Shown here one piece after another: positions 10,101 through 22,300 of a DNA stretch of 64,000 nucleotides. The stretch's first letter is position 1. Every line of letters begins with the position of its first letter. The notes under the pieces were generated by a model. It did no database searches. It saw nothing but the letters and a program-made list of their open reading frames with translations, and was not told the DNA's origin. The DNA is from Flaveria trinervia (Eukaryota; Streptophyta; Magnoliopsida; Asterales; Asteraceae), in NCBI GenBank assembly GCA_025506515.1, contig CM046451.1, positions 39,456,595 to 39,520,594 of the forward strand, written 5' to 3'. Made by a program: the position numbers and the translations under genes.

Positions 10101-13100
10101 AAATGGAACTGCACTACTTGTCCCTTCTCAGTTAGTTGTTGGGCCATGAGTCTATATTTCCCCTTCGAAGTTGATCTCAGGTTCAATAGAGACCTTAGGT
10201 TGGCCAACTTCCTTCTTAGAGGTAGGTGGTGCACTTAACCTTTGAAGCTCTTCAACTCCAAACTAGGCAAAGGCTACATTAGTGGATGGGTCTTCTTGAT
10301 GCCATCTTTTTGGATTATTAGAGTAAGTCCAGGACAAGATGGGTCTTCCTGATGCCATAGGAGCTACTTGGATTGGAGTTGGTTGAGCTTCCTCTTGTTG
10401 CACATTCTCAAGATGTTCTGACTCGTCTTGAGATTTGGAGATGGATGCCTCTTTCTTCTTCTTCTTCTTAGACTTTGGTTTAGAAGCCATCCTTTTTCTC
10501 CTCTTTGAAAATTTTAACTAAGAAGACTAGCCTGCAGCACCGTGTTGATCATCTTTGTCTTGCTCAGTTGGGTTTTCCTCTCTCACAGGTTCAGATTGAG
10601 AGGGGACAGAACCCTACTATGGATTAGAAGATGATGCTTGCTGAGATTCAACATGCTGAGATTCAACATGCTGAGATTCAACAGGAGGTCCAGGTTGTGT
10701 TGTCTCAAAAGGTTCAACCTTAACCAACACTTTTTGAGGGACCTGACTTGATGGGGAGTGTAAGTCAACAAGTTCTCCTCTTTTGATCTTCTGCTTGATC
10801 ACCCTAATGTGCCCATCCATGGTAGATAGCGACATATGGCAAGTCTATCTTATGCTCTTTTGGATGATGGCTCTTTCATTTGCAACCTCTTCTCTAATCT
10901 TTCTCTTTGTTGTCTTTCTCTTTTTGAGTACATCAAGTTCAAGCTGTTTAAGATACCCAAACTCTATGTACTCAAAGGATAAGGAAAGAAGTGCATTTGC
11001 CTGATATAGGCCCTTGGTCTCTAGTAGATGATCATATTGATCCTATCAGTTTTTTTTGTCTAACTAAGGTTCTTGTGGAGCCACAACATCTTGTTCAGGG
11101 CGTTTTTGAACTGGTGAAAGGGTTTGAACATGATTGTAGAGCCTTTTCAGTCTCTTTTCTTCCTTAAACAATCTTGTATCCTCTGCCTCCTTCATTTCTC
11201 TTGACATTTCCATGTCAGCCAGTTCATTTAGTTCCTTTAAAGGGAGGGAGATGATATTATCAATATCATAGTTCCTGGTCTATAAGTAGGCAATCCTGAC
11301 TATCCTCACCTGATCATTCTGAGTGTTTTATCTGGGAGTAGTCCTAATTGCAGCTTCCAAGAAGCCAGCAGACCCAACAGAAGAACTTTCTCCCTTTAGC
11401 TTCCTTTTTCTTTCTCTCTCCTCCTTCTTATTCTCCCCAGTAGTCATTTTCCTTTTCCCTTTGTCACTCACAAACATTTGTGACTCAGGGTGGAGAGAGC
11501 TTTGCCCTTCATTGCTTGGTGTAGCATCCAAGCTCTAGCCAGAGAGAGGTTGAGATGCACCTTCACAGCAGGTGTCTCATCAAGGGAATGGATTTCTGAA
11601 GCAGTTGTAGGTGTGACAGGGCTCTCAAGTTCAACCACTGGGCCTTCAATGAAGGTATTCCCTATAAAGCTAATCTCAGGGTCTGCCACAACATTCAGTT
11701 GACCAATGACATTGCTTGATTGCCTCTGTCTCCTTCTGAGGTGGAACTCTTTAGTAATCCTATCTTGAATCCTATGAGCCAAGTTGTTAGCTTGTCTCGA
11801 TTGGCTTGGATTGACAAGTGGCATGTTGACAAGGTCAAGACCTTCATTGTAGTTCAAGGTCTGAAAATTGAAGACTTCTTGTTGCCCTTGAACCCTTTGA
11901 AGAATGAGGCATCTTTTGTTGGCATCATACATCCACCCTATGACGTAGTTAGAAGTTTCTTAAGGTGGAGATGACACAACCCTTGGAATGCCTTCCTCAA
12001 AAAAGACTCTGAATGAAAGAGTCTATAGAATCGACATCAATGTGAACTTGAGGAAGTTGCTGAGTATGGACAGTTGCAAGTGAAGATGGTGAGTCCTCAA
12101 AGTCAATGCTTTGTGAAGAACTCCCAGGTTCGGTAATTGTAATGACTTTCTCCCCCTTTTTTGTTGCATCACCCTCTTGCATAGGTGAGCTAGGAGTTAG
12201 GTCAATTACATTCACAAGTTATCGTGTGCCTGGTTGAGGTCTTCTTAAAGGTCTCCCAGCTAGTTTCTCCTTGAGATAAGAAATCTCAAGTTGCTGATCA
12301 ATGACCCTATTATGCAAGGTAGTCACCTAAGATTCCAAGTGACTAACCTTAGAGACTATATAGGTGCATGTTTTTGATTGTTTTTGCATCTTTAGTCACA
12401 GATTCCCTTCTTCTACATCAGAAGATTCATTGGGGGATGAGATAATTGGACCAAAGTCCTCAGTCTCACAACTAGCATGATGTTCTTGGCTGTTGGTTTT
12501 CCTCTCCTCACTGACTACTTCAAATGGAGTATCAATATTTTGAGTGGCAAAGGTTAAGGTCTTAAAGATGTAATTACTTGCAGAAATTAGAGCCTCTTCC
12601 ATATGGACTTCCTAAGCAGAGTCAGGAACATCCACCTTAGTAGTTGGTAGATGATGAGGGCTAGACAAGGGGGAGGCAAGAGCATTCATATCTCTTTGAG
12701 TGGGGGAAGATAAGAGAGACTCATGATACTCACTGGACCCTAAGTCTTCATCATCCTAGAAATCAAGGCTAGGGATTGGTTGGTAAAGATCTAAAGGCTG
12801 GGGATGGTAAATTTCCCTTGAAGGTTGTTCAATAGAGTGTTGAGACTCAGATTGAAGGCTTAAAGCTGTTGGGCTAATGAGCTCATCAGTCTGAGGATGA
12901 AGAAGCTCAGGACTGATAGTTAAAGTAATGGGAATGGTTTGTTCCTTAGGAGAAGTGGGAGCTCCAGTGTCCACTTCTCCTGTGTGGGTAGTAGTATAGG
13001 GGCTTGCACAAACTTGTGCAGGGGTTCGTTTGGATTTTCTTTTGTAGGTGAGGGTGATTTATGGCTGTTTTGGTGGTAGAGAGGTTGAAGGTGTGGGTTT

Positions 13101-13910
13101 AACACTAGCTTGTGTTTCTAGGATGTCACTTGAGAAATAAGCTCTAACATTTTTGTGACAAGGGCTGTTTCTACCCCAGATAAGCCAACAGTTGGCTTCT
13201 TCAAAATTTTAAAGATGTCAGGCTTTATCTGTCCCAATTTAAGAATATTGTTTTTTCCCTCAACTGTGAGCCCAATTCACAATTGAGAATATGCTGAACA
13301 TATCTAGGAAACATAAAAATCTCTAAGGAGTCCAAGTTAGCAAGTAAATTTGTATAGACAAACTGAGAGTACCTTAACTTGACCCCCTGAACTATTCTAT
13401 GCACTATGAAGGAGAGATCTTCAGGAATCTGGTCCCGACCCCCATGCTTGTTGGACAAGCTGGGATGATCACATGTAGCAAGTACTTCCACTGGGAAGAG
13501 ACCTTCCTTTTCCGAAGGTCTTTACAGAGAAATCTCCTTATTGCCCACTTATTGAAAGGATTGGTTGACAGCTTCTTTGGGAAAGGACAATTCACCTTCC
13601 TCATCATCCAACTGAACATGGGTGTTTATGATGGCTAGAGTGATGAAGATTGTCCTCACCTACACTATAGCAGACAATGCCTTCTCCCCATCTTGGATGA
13701 CCTCTTGACAGGTCTTCTAGAAGTCAAGCAAATGATCCTCATAAAGAATATGATCAATGGTAAGGGAGGTGGAGTAGTTTGACAGAGTCAAGAATCGACA
13801 AACCTCTGAGAATGTGGATCTTTCTTAATGTTTAAAAAAGCAACATGATTCTGTTGCCTGTGTAATTGCATGGAAAATTTTGGGTCATTTCTACGGTTAA
13901 GGTTGGCCAT
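7143..13910 (-). pseudogene. Broken accessory ORF of element B
   Basis: The start codon at 13910-13908 opens with MANLNRRNDPKFSMQLH, about 120 bp after a TATA box. The N-terminal third keeps the family core FVYTNLLANLDSLEIFMFPRY (about 13300-13370; compare MYPRF in C and H), followed by HILNCELG. Downstream come Pro/Ser-rich stretches (12756-13105) and long Lys/Glu-rich, probably coiled-coil segments (9316-11530), then a C-terminal part (7583-8028) that is cut by solo LTR G. Many stops and frameshifts make it non-functional. Domain order matches the A copy at 25438-29455. Molecular role unknown; the env-like label rests on position only. Confidence 0.6.
8118..8974 (+). mobile_element. Solo LTR G, with TSD GATAG
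   Basis: The 857-bp block starts TGTTGGATCA and ends GATCCTGCA. It is flanked by GATAG at 8113-8117 and 8975-8979. It is homologous to both B LTRs but in the opposite orientation, so it comes from another copy of that family. It carries CTTCCGAAG/CTTCGGAAG palindromes (about 8200-8450) and a TATA box (TATATATA, 8753-8760). No internal region remains, as expected after LTR-LTR recombination. Confidence 0.9.
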
Positions 13911-14624
13911 TTGAGAAAGCTTAGCGGTGAAGGAAAAGAAGAACAAAGGCAGTTGCAGAGAGTATTTTGGGAATTTAGGTCTGGAGTAAGATAAAGAGGT
14001 TAAAGATTGAGGGGGAATTGTTGGGTTTATATATGAAATGGATTTAAGACAAAGTTAATGAAAGAGGATAAACTTTGATATCCAGATGTCGGTCCCACCT
14101 CTGAAAAAGTAGTTTGCTTTTTGCTCAAAAGGTAGTTTTCTTGGATGTCGAAAATCATCCGAAGGTAAATTGTCATCGGAAGTTTTAATAAAAAACTTTC
14201 GAAGCCAAAATGACTTCGGAAGAATTTCCTAAGATTTTTGAAAATTTTGCTTTGAAACAGAAATTAAACTTGGATTTGTTGTTCAATATGAACAAAGCTT
14301 TCGAGTGTTAATTTGCTTCGGAAGAAAATTGCCCTTGAAAACATATAAGTGCTTAAGAGAGGATTTAGGCTTCGGAAGATATTTTAGAAATTTCTTCTCA
14401 AGGAAATTTTACTTAGGCAATTATTTGATTTAAAGGCATAAGTTTCTTCCGAAGATAAAACCATATCTTCCGAAGGACAAAAAAGATCAAGATTTTCAAA
14501 AATCTAAGAAAAATCTTCTAAAAAGATTTTTCTTCCAAAGAAAACAAGAGCTTATGAAGATGATGAAATAAACAACTTAGGACACACAGATTTTAGAAAT
14601 AATATTAATTAGTTTAAGAAAAAT
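13911..14624 (-). promoter_or_regulatory. Spacer of B: palindrome array plus candidate internal promoter
   Basis: The spacer separates the pol stop (14627-14625) from the aORF start. About 14145-14545 holds CTTCCGAAG/CTTCGGAAG and TTTCGAAGCC words, the motif of the B-family LTRs. A TATA box follows on the minus strand (ATATATAA, about 14027-14034), then a 110-120 base pyrimidine-rich leader without ATG up to the aORF start. The order array, TATA, leader, ATG recurs in C and, with an intron, in A and H. Confidence 0.55.
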
Positions 14625-15250
14625 CTACTCAAGGTTAATCATCCTAATTGCTGATATGTGATATTTGAATCTTTGCTCATCAAAAGCTTTAGTGAACAAA
14701 TCAACATATTGTTTATTTTTGTTAACCTTGACTAGTTTGACAAGCCCTTTTCAAAGTTTTCTCTAATCAAATGATACCTAAATTGATATGTTTAGTCCTT
14801 GAGTGGTGCATATGATTCTTTGTAATAGAGATAGCACTATGTTGTCTATGTGAATGGGAGTCTCTTTAAAGTTGAACCCATAGTCCAACATCTGATTCTG
14901 AATCCAAAGCACTTGAGCAAAGAAGCTTGTAGTAGCATGTATTCAGCTTCAGCAGTTGATGAAGGGACACATGATTGCTTTTTGTGTTATCAGGAGACAA
15001 CCCTTCCACCAAGACATTAAAATACCCCTGATGTAGAGTTTACAATCATATTGAATCCACCATAATCACTATCTATACATGCATATAGATTAAAATCAGA
15101 ATTTTTTAGATGCCAAAGGCCAATGTTGAGGCACCTTTGAGATATCTTAAAGTTCTTTTGACAGTGATAATATGTGACATATTGCGGTTGGCTTGATATC
15201 TTGCACATACACATGTGAAAAACATGATATCAGGCCTGCTAGCAGTAAGG
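14625..15250 (-). pseudogene. Element B pol, RNase H part
   Basis: The minus strand reads through RPDIMF, CARYQAN, an LRYLKG-like block and DSDYGGF, the copia RNase H segment. It ends MINLE-stop at 14627-14625, the same pol ending as element A (MINLE-stop near 22791). Several frameshifts are present. It continues at 30229-30399 on the other side of element A; the junction YRAMIGSLMYLTASRPDIMF is in frame once A and one TSD copy are removed. Confidence 0.85.
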
Positions 15251-15981
15251 TGTTGCACCCTGAAAGGATCATACATGCCAACTCAATGGGTGAATTGATG
15301 ATTGTTCAGCTGGAATCCCACAAGTCTAAGATGAAATGTGGATGAAGATCTGCCAAGAAAATAACAAGTGTTATCTTTCGCATTAGTTAATGCGGAAGAC
15401 AAAACTCTGATGCGGACAAGTATTTACTCTTCCGCATTGACTAATGCAGAAGACATAATACTAATGTTGAACAAGTTACTCTTCCGCATTGACTAATGCG
15501 GAAGAACAAAAGAAGATGCGGACAAGACATTGAAAATCCGCATTGACAAATGCAGATGACCAACCAAATGCGCACAAGTATTTGTTCATCCGCATTAACC
15601 AATGCGGATGAACAACTCACATGCTGATGAAGATTATCTCATCCGCATTGGTTAATGCGGATGAACAAGCAGAGATGCAGATCAAGACTTGGACTAGTTT
15701 CTGATGCAATAGGTCAGGGGTAGTTTAGTCATTTTGTAAAGGCATTTTGTCTGCCTATAATAGAATATTTAACCTCGTACTGAGGTGACTGCTGATAGAT
15801 AAAGAATTTTTGTTGTAATTATTCTGTGTAACTTATCAACTTTCATATATCAATACAAAAAGCATTTATGAGTAATTTTCTTGCTTGAATGTTCTTTGAT
15901 TGTTTGTTTCCGCCACTCAATCATTGACTGATTATCATATTCGATTCTCAGTAAGAATATACTTTACCACAATCCCAATCA
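15251..15981 (+). repeat. 5' LTR of element A
   Basis: It begins TGTTGCACCC and ends CCCAATCA directly before the PBS. Six hairpin-forming palindromes of the form CTTCCGCATT-n-AATGCGGAAG or CATCCGCATT-n-AATGCGGATG lie at about 15375-15666, roughly 50 bp apart, upstream of the TATA box (TATAATAG, 15756-15763). They therefore belong to U3. Confidence 0.93.
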
Positions 15982-15983
15982 AT

Positions 15984-15995
15984 TGGTATCAGAGC
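15984..15995 (+). promoter_or_regulatory. Primer binding site of element A
   Basis: TGGTATCAGAGC, complementary to the 3' end of plant initiator methionine tRNA, lies two bases after the 5' LTR. This is the usual start point of minus-strand synthesis in plant copia elements. Confidence 0.9.
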
Positions 15996-16227
15996 TTTGG
16001 CTCTCGATTCTCTTTCAAATCTGCGCACAGACTGAATAGAACTCGATTAATCTGATAATCATTTTACTAGTAGTAGATATTATCATCTCTACTTAGCAAA
16101 CATAAAAAATACTCCTGTCAAACAACAAGAACACTCATTCTGAACCTCAACAGAACTGCTTGAACAAGTTGGACTCATCAAACATAATCAATCTTAAATC
16201 AACTAAATCTATACTTACACAATCAAC

Positions 16228-17496
16228 ATGGATTCTAACAGTTACTCTGAATTAGGTCATACACCTAAACCTCCCATGCTTAAACACAATCTGAGTTTAA
16301 ACAATGGAGAATACGTTTAGAAATTATATCATAGGTGTAGATCCTGACTTTTGGATCTCAATATGTAAGGGTCCACATATTCCTGTTACTCTATCAACAG
16401 CTCAAGCTGCACTGTACAAGACTACTAGAATACCAATTAAAGACTTAACTCTAGATGAAGATGACTATAAGAAAATTAAAATTGATCTTAAAGCATACTC
16501 TATTTTGACTCAAGCACTCAAAATGGTGCTGCAAGATTGGGAAATATGGAACTGCTAAAGCTGTTTGGGATGCTCTGAAAATTATGTGTGAAGTAGTAGT
16601 GAAGTTGCTGAAATTAACAAAGACAAGCTGGTCAATCAGTATGAAACCTTCCATCACACAAAGGAGAATCCATATCAAAACAACTACATAGATTGTACAG
16701 TTGGTCAATGACTTGGAAATTATGGGTGTTTCATACAACATCAAAGAACTCAACAAGAAAATGCTTCACAATCTACCTGAAAGCTGGAAGCAAAATGTCA
16801 CAATGCTGAAAAATACTCTTGATCTTGAGAGTACCACTCTAGACATTATGATAGCCAAGATTGAAGCTTTGGAACTTGATGAACAAGCAGAAATCTGAGT
16901 GGGCCAAGAGTGATTGAAGCCTACAAATTCCTTTAGAATCACATTCTGTTGAAAATGCTTTCATCACAGAGGAAGATGACTTCATCTCATCAAGATATCA
17001 AATGAACAATACTGGGTTCATTGCATCTCCACAATTCAATCACCATTCAACTTCAGCTAAAGCACCAAAAGTCTCCACTGCACCTCCAATCTCTCCTGAA
17101 GACTTAAACTCAGAAGAGCAAAAGGCAACTTACAATGCCTTTGTTGCAAGTTTTGAAGCATATCTTGGGGGAAGACTCACTTCTGCCCATCTAATACAGG
17201 AAGATTTAGAAGAATTAGATCCTGATGATGTTGAGGAGATGGATCTACAGTGGCAAATGGCAATGATTGCCATGAGAGCAAAGAAATTCTTCAGAAAAGG
17301 AAGAAAGTTGAGCCTGAATGAGAACACAAAACTTGGATATGACAAATCCAAGGTAAAATGCTTCAACTGTGGCATGACTGGCCATTTCTCAAGAGAGTGC
17401 AATGCTCCTAAAAGAAACAACCATTCAAGGAACTCTCCTCATCAATCATCATCACAACCCAATTCAAGCTATCACTCAAACAATCAACAACAATAA
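16228..17496 (+). pseudogene. Element A gag
   Basis: The likely start is the ATG at 16228 (MDSNSYSELGHTPKPPMLK), 244 bases after the PBS start. A frameshift near 16300 breaks the frame, and the main gag frame continues as FRNYIIGVDPDFWISI. Next come the conserved copia gag segments MLHNLPESWKQNV (about 16755) and LDIMIAKIEALELDEQ (about 16845). The nucleocapsid end has a basic stretch and an intact CCHC zinc knuckle, KCFNCGMTGHFSREC (Cys codons from 17359, last Cys 17398-17400). Several shifts and stops separate the pieces. The product would package RNA in virus-like particles. Confidence 0.85.
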
Positions 17497-18754
17497 TACC
17501 ATCATTCTTATTATCAACAAACATACTAGAATCAACCACAGCTAACAAATCAAGCCCATGCAAGCAGTCAGCCTTCTGCCAGTGCCCTTGTGATCAAACA
17601 AGATAGGATATGTGACTGGAGTGTGTATGCTGAGGAAGTCAAGCCTCAATTCCAGAATCATGCTCTATGGCTCATATCAATGATGGACCATCTGCAATGC
17701 CTATTGAGGTAAAAACTAACCTTTGTAGTGAGAAATGCATAAATGAATTACAAGAGTATAGAGAACACAATCATAAACTGGCAGATAAAATTAAAGAAGA
17801 AAAGGTGAAGTCAGAAATGATAACTAAAAAGTTTTGAAATCAAAATCAAATCTCTCATTTCTGACATAGAAAAATTGCATGGTGAGAAATACAATCTTGC
17901 AGCTGAAAATGAGCTACTTACTGAAAAGTTAGCTCAAGCTAAAGCTCAATAATCTATGACTAAAGTGAAACTTGAAATGTTTCAAAAGTCTTCAGTCAAG
18001 CTGCAAGAAATGCTGGATTCACAAAAGGATCCAAAGGACATGTCAGGGATTGGGTACAATTCATGTCCTCCACCATACAATGACAATTACACTGTCATGC
18101 CTGACTCTGTATCACTCTCTGAATCAATGAACCTAAAATGTGGAACCTAAATAAGGAGTGAAACAAGTGACAAATCCTCAAAACAAACCTGATGTTTATT
18201 TTGAAACCAATGAGGATAAAATCAAAGTTAGGACACCCAATCAAAATCAAAGAGTGCTCAGACAAGACAGTGATGTCATGAAACCATCAAGCCCTGTAAA
18301 AGCAATTGTACCTTTTATAAAATTCATACCATCTGTTTTACAAGGAAAAAAATATGTCAAAACAGTGAAACCCACTACTGAAGTAGTTCTGATAATGAGA
18401 TTGTATCTCCACAAAATTCAAGCAAATTAGAAAAGATTTCATTGAAAAAGAAACCAACTGTAGAACTGAGTTCAACACATAAAACTTCATCAGACCCTCA
18501 GTTATCAAAATTAAGGCAGGGAGTTGGGTTTGATATCTGTAACAAAGAACATGTTACCAGTTTGAGAAAGAGGTGAGAAGTAGGTTGAAGAAATAGAAAC
18601 AGCCCAGACAACTGAACAAAAGTAGTGTTGTGAAACAATCTACAAAAGGGCTGATTCTGATTCATCACCTAAAGAAAAGAAAGTGACTCATCAAAAGAAA
18701 GTATCAGTTGAGTCACACAAAGAAAAATCTGATTCAAGAAACAAACAAATGTAT
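17497..18754 (+). pseudogene. Gag-protease linker region of element A
   Basis: Broken frames here are rich in Lys, Glu, Gln and Ser. They include a coiled-coil-like stretch (LVLQ...KLHGEKYNLAAENELLTEKLA-like, about 17740-17950) and low-complexity polar sequence. The region links the gag zinc knuckle to the three extra knuckles. No enzyme domain is seen. Confidence 0.5.
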
Positions 18755-18909
18755 TGTGATATTTGTGACATGTTCAATCACAAGACAGATAATGCTTCTT
18801 CAATCAATATTGTTCTATCTGTGATATGAACAATCACTCCACCAAAAATTGCTATTTCAACAAGTATTGTTCAATCTGTGACATGAACAATCACAATACA
18901 TCTGATTGT
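18755..18909 (+). pseudogene. Three tandem extra CCHC zinc knuckles in element A
   Basis: Three repeats with the exact spacing C-x2-C-x4-H-x4-C follow each other: CDICDMFNHKTDN-(C), CSICDMNNHSTKNC and CSICDMNNHNTSDC. Each is followed by an aromatic-Phe-Asn linker. The first repeat loses its last Cys to a frameshift near 18792. They lie about 490 bp upstream of the protease active site, well separate from the normal gag knuckle at 17359-17400. CCHC knuckles of this spacing bind single-stranded nucleic acid in retroviral nucleocapsids. The purpose of a second cluster is not known. Confidence 0.75.
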
Positions 18910-19388
18910 TACTTCAATCAGAAGGGTTGAGAATTCCACAACACAAGCCCATCTCAAAAACATCTACTGTGATGCATTCTCTCAACCTCATCTTCATAAT
19001 ACTCAATCTAGGACACCTAGATCAACAAATGACAGAAATAACTCAAAGGATTAAGGAAGGGTCAAAGAAATCATCTCACAATGAAACACAAACTTGACCT
19101 TCCTAAGCAAAAACCAACTTTTGATAATGAAACTCGGGCTAAAGTTTTACAAAGAAATAGAGACCAACGATTTCATTATTCATCTGAATCCTCATAGATG
19201 TTGATGAGATGACTCGACCAATTCATTACCAAAATCTCCCAAATCACCTCCATCTAAATCAATTCAGAGGGAAATACCAGGAGGTGACTATCATGAATAG
19301 GAACGGAAACCCAAGACCATCATGGCTTGGGTTCCTTATTCTAATTAGTTCTTTTTTTTTGTAGGTTCATCCACACAGGTCTAATAGC

Positions 19389-22300
19389 CTATGGTATGTA
19401 GACAGTGGATGCTCCCGACACATGACTGGAGATCGTTCCCTCCTTCATGATTTCAAGTACATACAAGGAACTACTGTGGCATTCGGTGGAGATTCAGAAG
19501 GTGGTAGGATTACAGGAGAAGGATCTGACAAATGGGATGCTGAGCTTTGACAGAGTGAATTACTGTGAACAACTGAATTTCAATCTGCTAAGCGTGTCTT
19601 AGATCTGCGACAAAAAATATTCCACTCACTTTACAGACACTCACTGCTACATTCTGAAACCTGGATTTCATATTCCTAAAGAATGGTTGTCTTAAAGACT
19701 CCGAGGAAGAATAATACATATGTCTTAACCTGTGTTCTGCATCACCTAAGGAAGAAACATGTGTTTGTAAAGCATCATTTGATGAGTCACAACTTTGGCA
19801 TAGACGTTTGGGGCACACTAACTTTAAAAATATGAACAAGTTATTCAAAGGAAACATGTAATTGGTCTTCCTCAAAAAGAATTCAATTTTATTGATCAAT
19901 GCTCAGCGTGCCTCAAAGGAAAACAACACAAATCGTCTCACAAAAACTGGTGGAAAACTAACAATACTCTATTGAAGTTACTTCACATGGATCTGTTTGG
20001 ACCAACTCATGTAATGAGTATGGGAAAGAAACAATATTGTTTAGTGATCATTGATGACTTTTTTCGATTCACATGGGTGTTCTTCCTACTTCATAAACTG
20101 AAGCATCCCAAATCATTCAAGAATTTATCACTAAAATTGAAAATCAACTTGATCTCAAAGTCAAAATAATAAGAAGTGATAATGGTACAAAGTTCAAAAA
20201 TGAAAATATGAGTTCCTTTTGTGCAACCAAAGGCATGCTCATAATTCAATGCAGCTAGAACTCCTCAACAAAATGGGGTAGGTAGAAAGGGAAATAGAAC
20301 ATTGATTGAAGCATAAGAACGATGCTAGCCGATGCTAAACTGCCAATCACCTTCTGGGCAGAAGCAGTTAAACATCGTGCTTTGTGCAAAATCAATCTGA
20401 TTGTTAAAGAAAGTAACATGACACCTTATGAACTGATATTTCATAGGAAACCATTTATTGGATTCCTTAAATCATTTGGTTGTCTAGTCTCAATATTAAA
20501 CACCCATGATCATTTGGGAAAATTTTCATCTAAGTCTGATGAAGGATTTTTTGTAGGTTATTCTTCTGTCTCAAAGGCTTATAGAGTGTTCAATCCTAGA
20601 CTGAACATTATCGATGAATCCACAAATGTTCAATTCAAGGAACATTCGTTTCCCAAATCTACAAATGGTTCTGATTGGTTGTTTGATATTGACACTTTTA
20701 CTAAATCATTTGACCAATTTCACTTGTCTGATGCAGGAAATATGCATTCAGGTGATACTTCATCAACTGTAGAAAGAAGAGATATTATCCATTGATTCCA
20801 CCTACATCTGATGAACATATGAATGAAGATGTTCCTCTTCAAGCTGATCCCATCAGACACTTGTCACAAAACCTTAGTGTTTCTTCTGAAGAAGTCCCAG
20901 CCTGGTACCATCTCACTCAGAGACTTGTCACATGAGATCAGAAATCAAAAACAGGCTTCTCATCCAGAAGAAACTCAAGGTATTTCAAATGATGCAAGCA
21001 ACCTCAGTGTTGCTGAAGATGTAGTAGTTACTGAAACAGAAGTTGACAATCTTCATAATTCAACAACAATAAGATTATTGTGCCTCTGACCATAATGAAC
21101 TGAATGTCTCCATCTTGATGTAACTATTGCTGGTGACACCATTCAAACCACAACAATAGACAAGAATCATCCAGTTGAAACCATTATTGGTGATCTTAAT
21201 GAGAGGGTGACAAGAAGCAAGTCCAGTATTGCAAAGATCTGTTTGTTCTCCTGCTTTCTATGTCAGCAGTACCCAAAAACATCAAAGAGGCGCTTCAAGA
21301 CAATAGTTGGATTGAAGCAATGCAGGAAAATTTCTTCAATTCAAGAAACAAGAAGTATGGCAGCTGATAGATCTTCCCGAAAGACAATACCCTATCAGTA
21401 CCAGATGGCTGTATAGGAACAAGACTGATGATAGAGGGATAGTCATTAGAAATAAAGCAAGACTAGTGGCACAGGGATACACTCAGGAAGAAGGAATTGA
21501 CTACGACGAAGTGTTTGCTCCTGTTGCCAAACTAGAAGCAATGAGAATCTTTGTTGCATATTCTGCGTCCATGAAATTTACTATTTATCAAATGGATGTA
21601 AAGTGTGCATTCTTGTATGGAAAGATTGCTGAAGAAGTCTATGTAAGTCAACCACCTGGCTTTGAAGATCCAAATTTCCCTCACAGTGTGTACAAGCTTG
21701 ACAAAGCTCTGTATCGTCTTCATGAAGCATCAAGAAAGTGGTATGAGACTCTCTCATCTTTTCTTCTTGAACATGGGTATGAAAGAGGAAAGATTGATCG
21801 GAATCTCTTCAGAAGAATAAGAGGGAAAGACATGATGTTAGTCCAGATCTACGTGGATGACATTATATTTGCTCGACAAACAAGCAACTCTGCAGAGAAT
21901 TTGAAGATCTTATGCATTCAAAGTTCCAAATGAGTGCATTGGGGGAACTCACATTCTTTCTAGGGGTGCAAGTCCAGCAAACAGCAGATGGAATCTTCAT
22001 CAATCAATCAAAATATGTAGAAACCATGCTGAAGAAATTCCACTTTGGTGACTGTCAGTCTATCAGAACTCCTGTAGATACTAAAGTGAAGATTGGACCT
22101 GACCCTGAAGGCAAATCAGTGGATCAGACTCGCTATCGATCAATGATAGGTTCACTTATGTATCTAACAGCCAGTGGGCCTGACATTATGTTTGGTGTTT
22201 TTGTGTGTGCTAGATATCAAGCTGATCCAAAAGAATCACATGTGAACACAGTCAAGAGGATATTCAGATATCTAAAGGGCAAACCAGCTCTCGGATTATG

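Noticed and set aside
15375..15666. Regularly spaced palindromic repeats that resemble a CRISPR array
   Set aside because: The units lie in the LTR of a plant retrotransposon, the 'spacers' are partly related to each other, and there are no cas genes. They are LTR hairpins.
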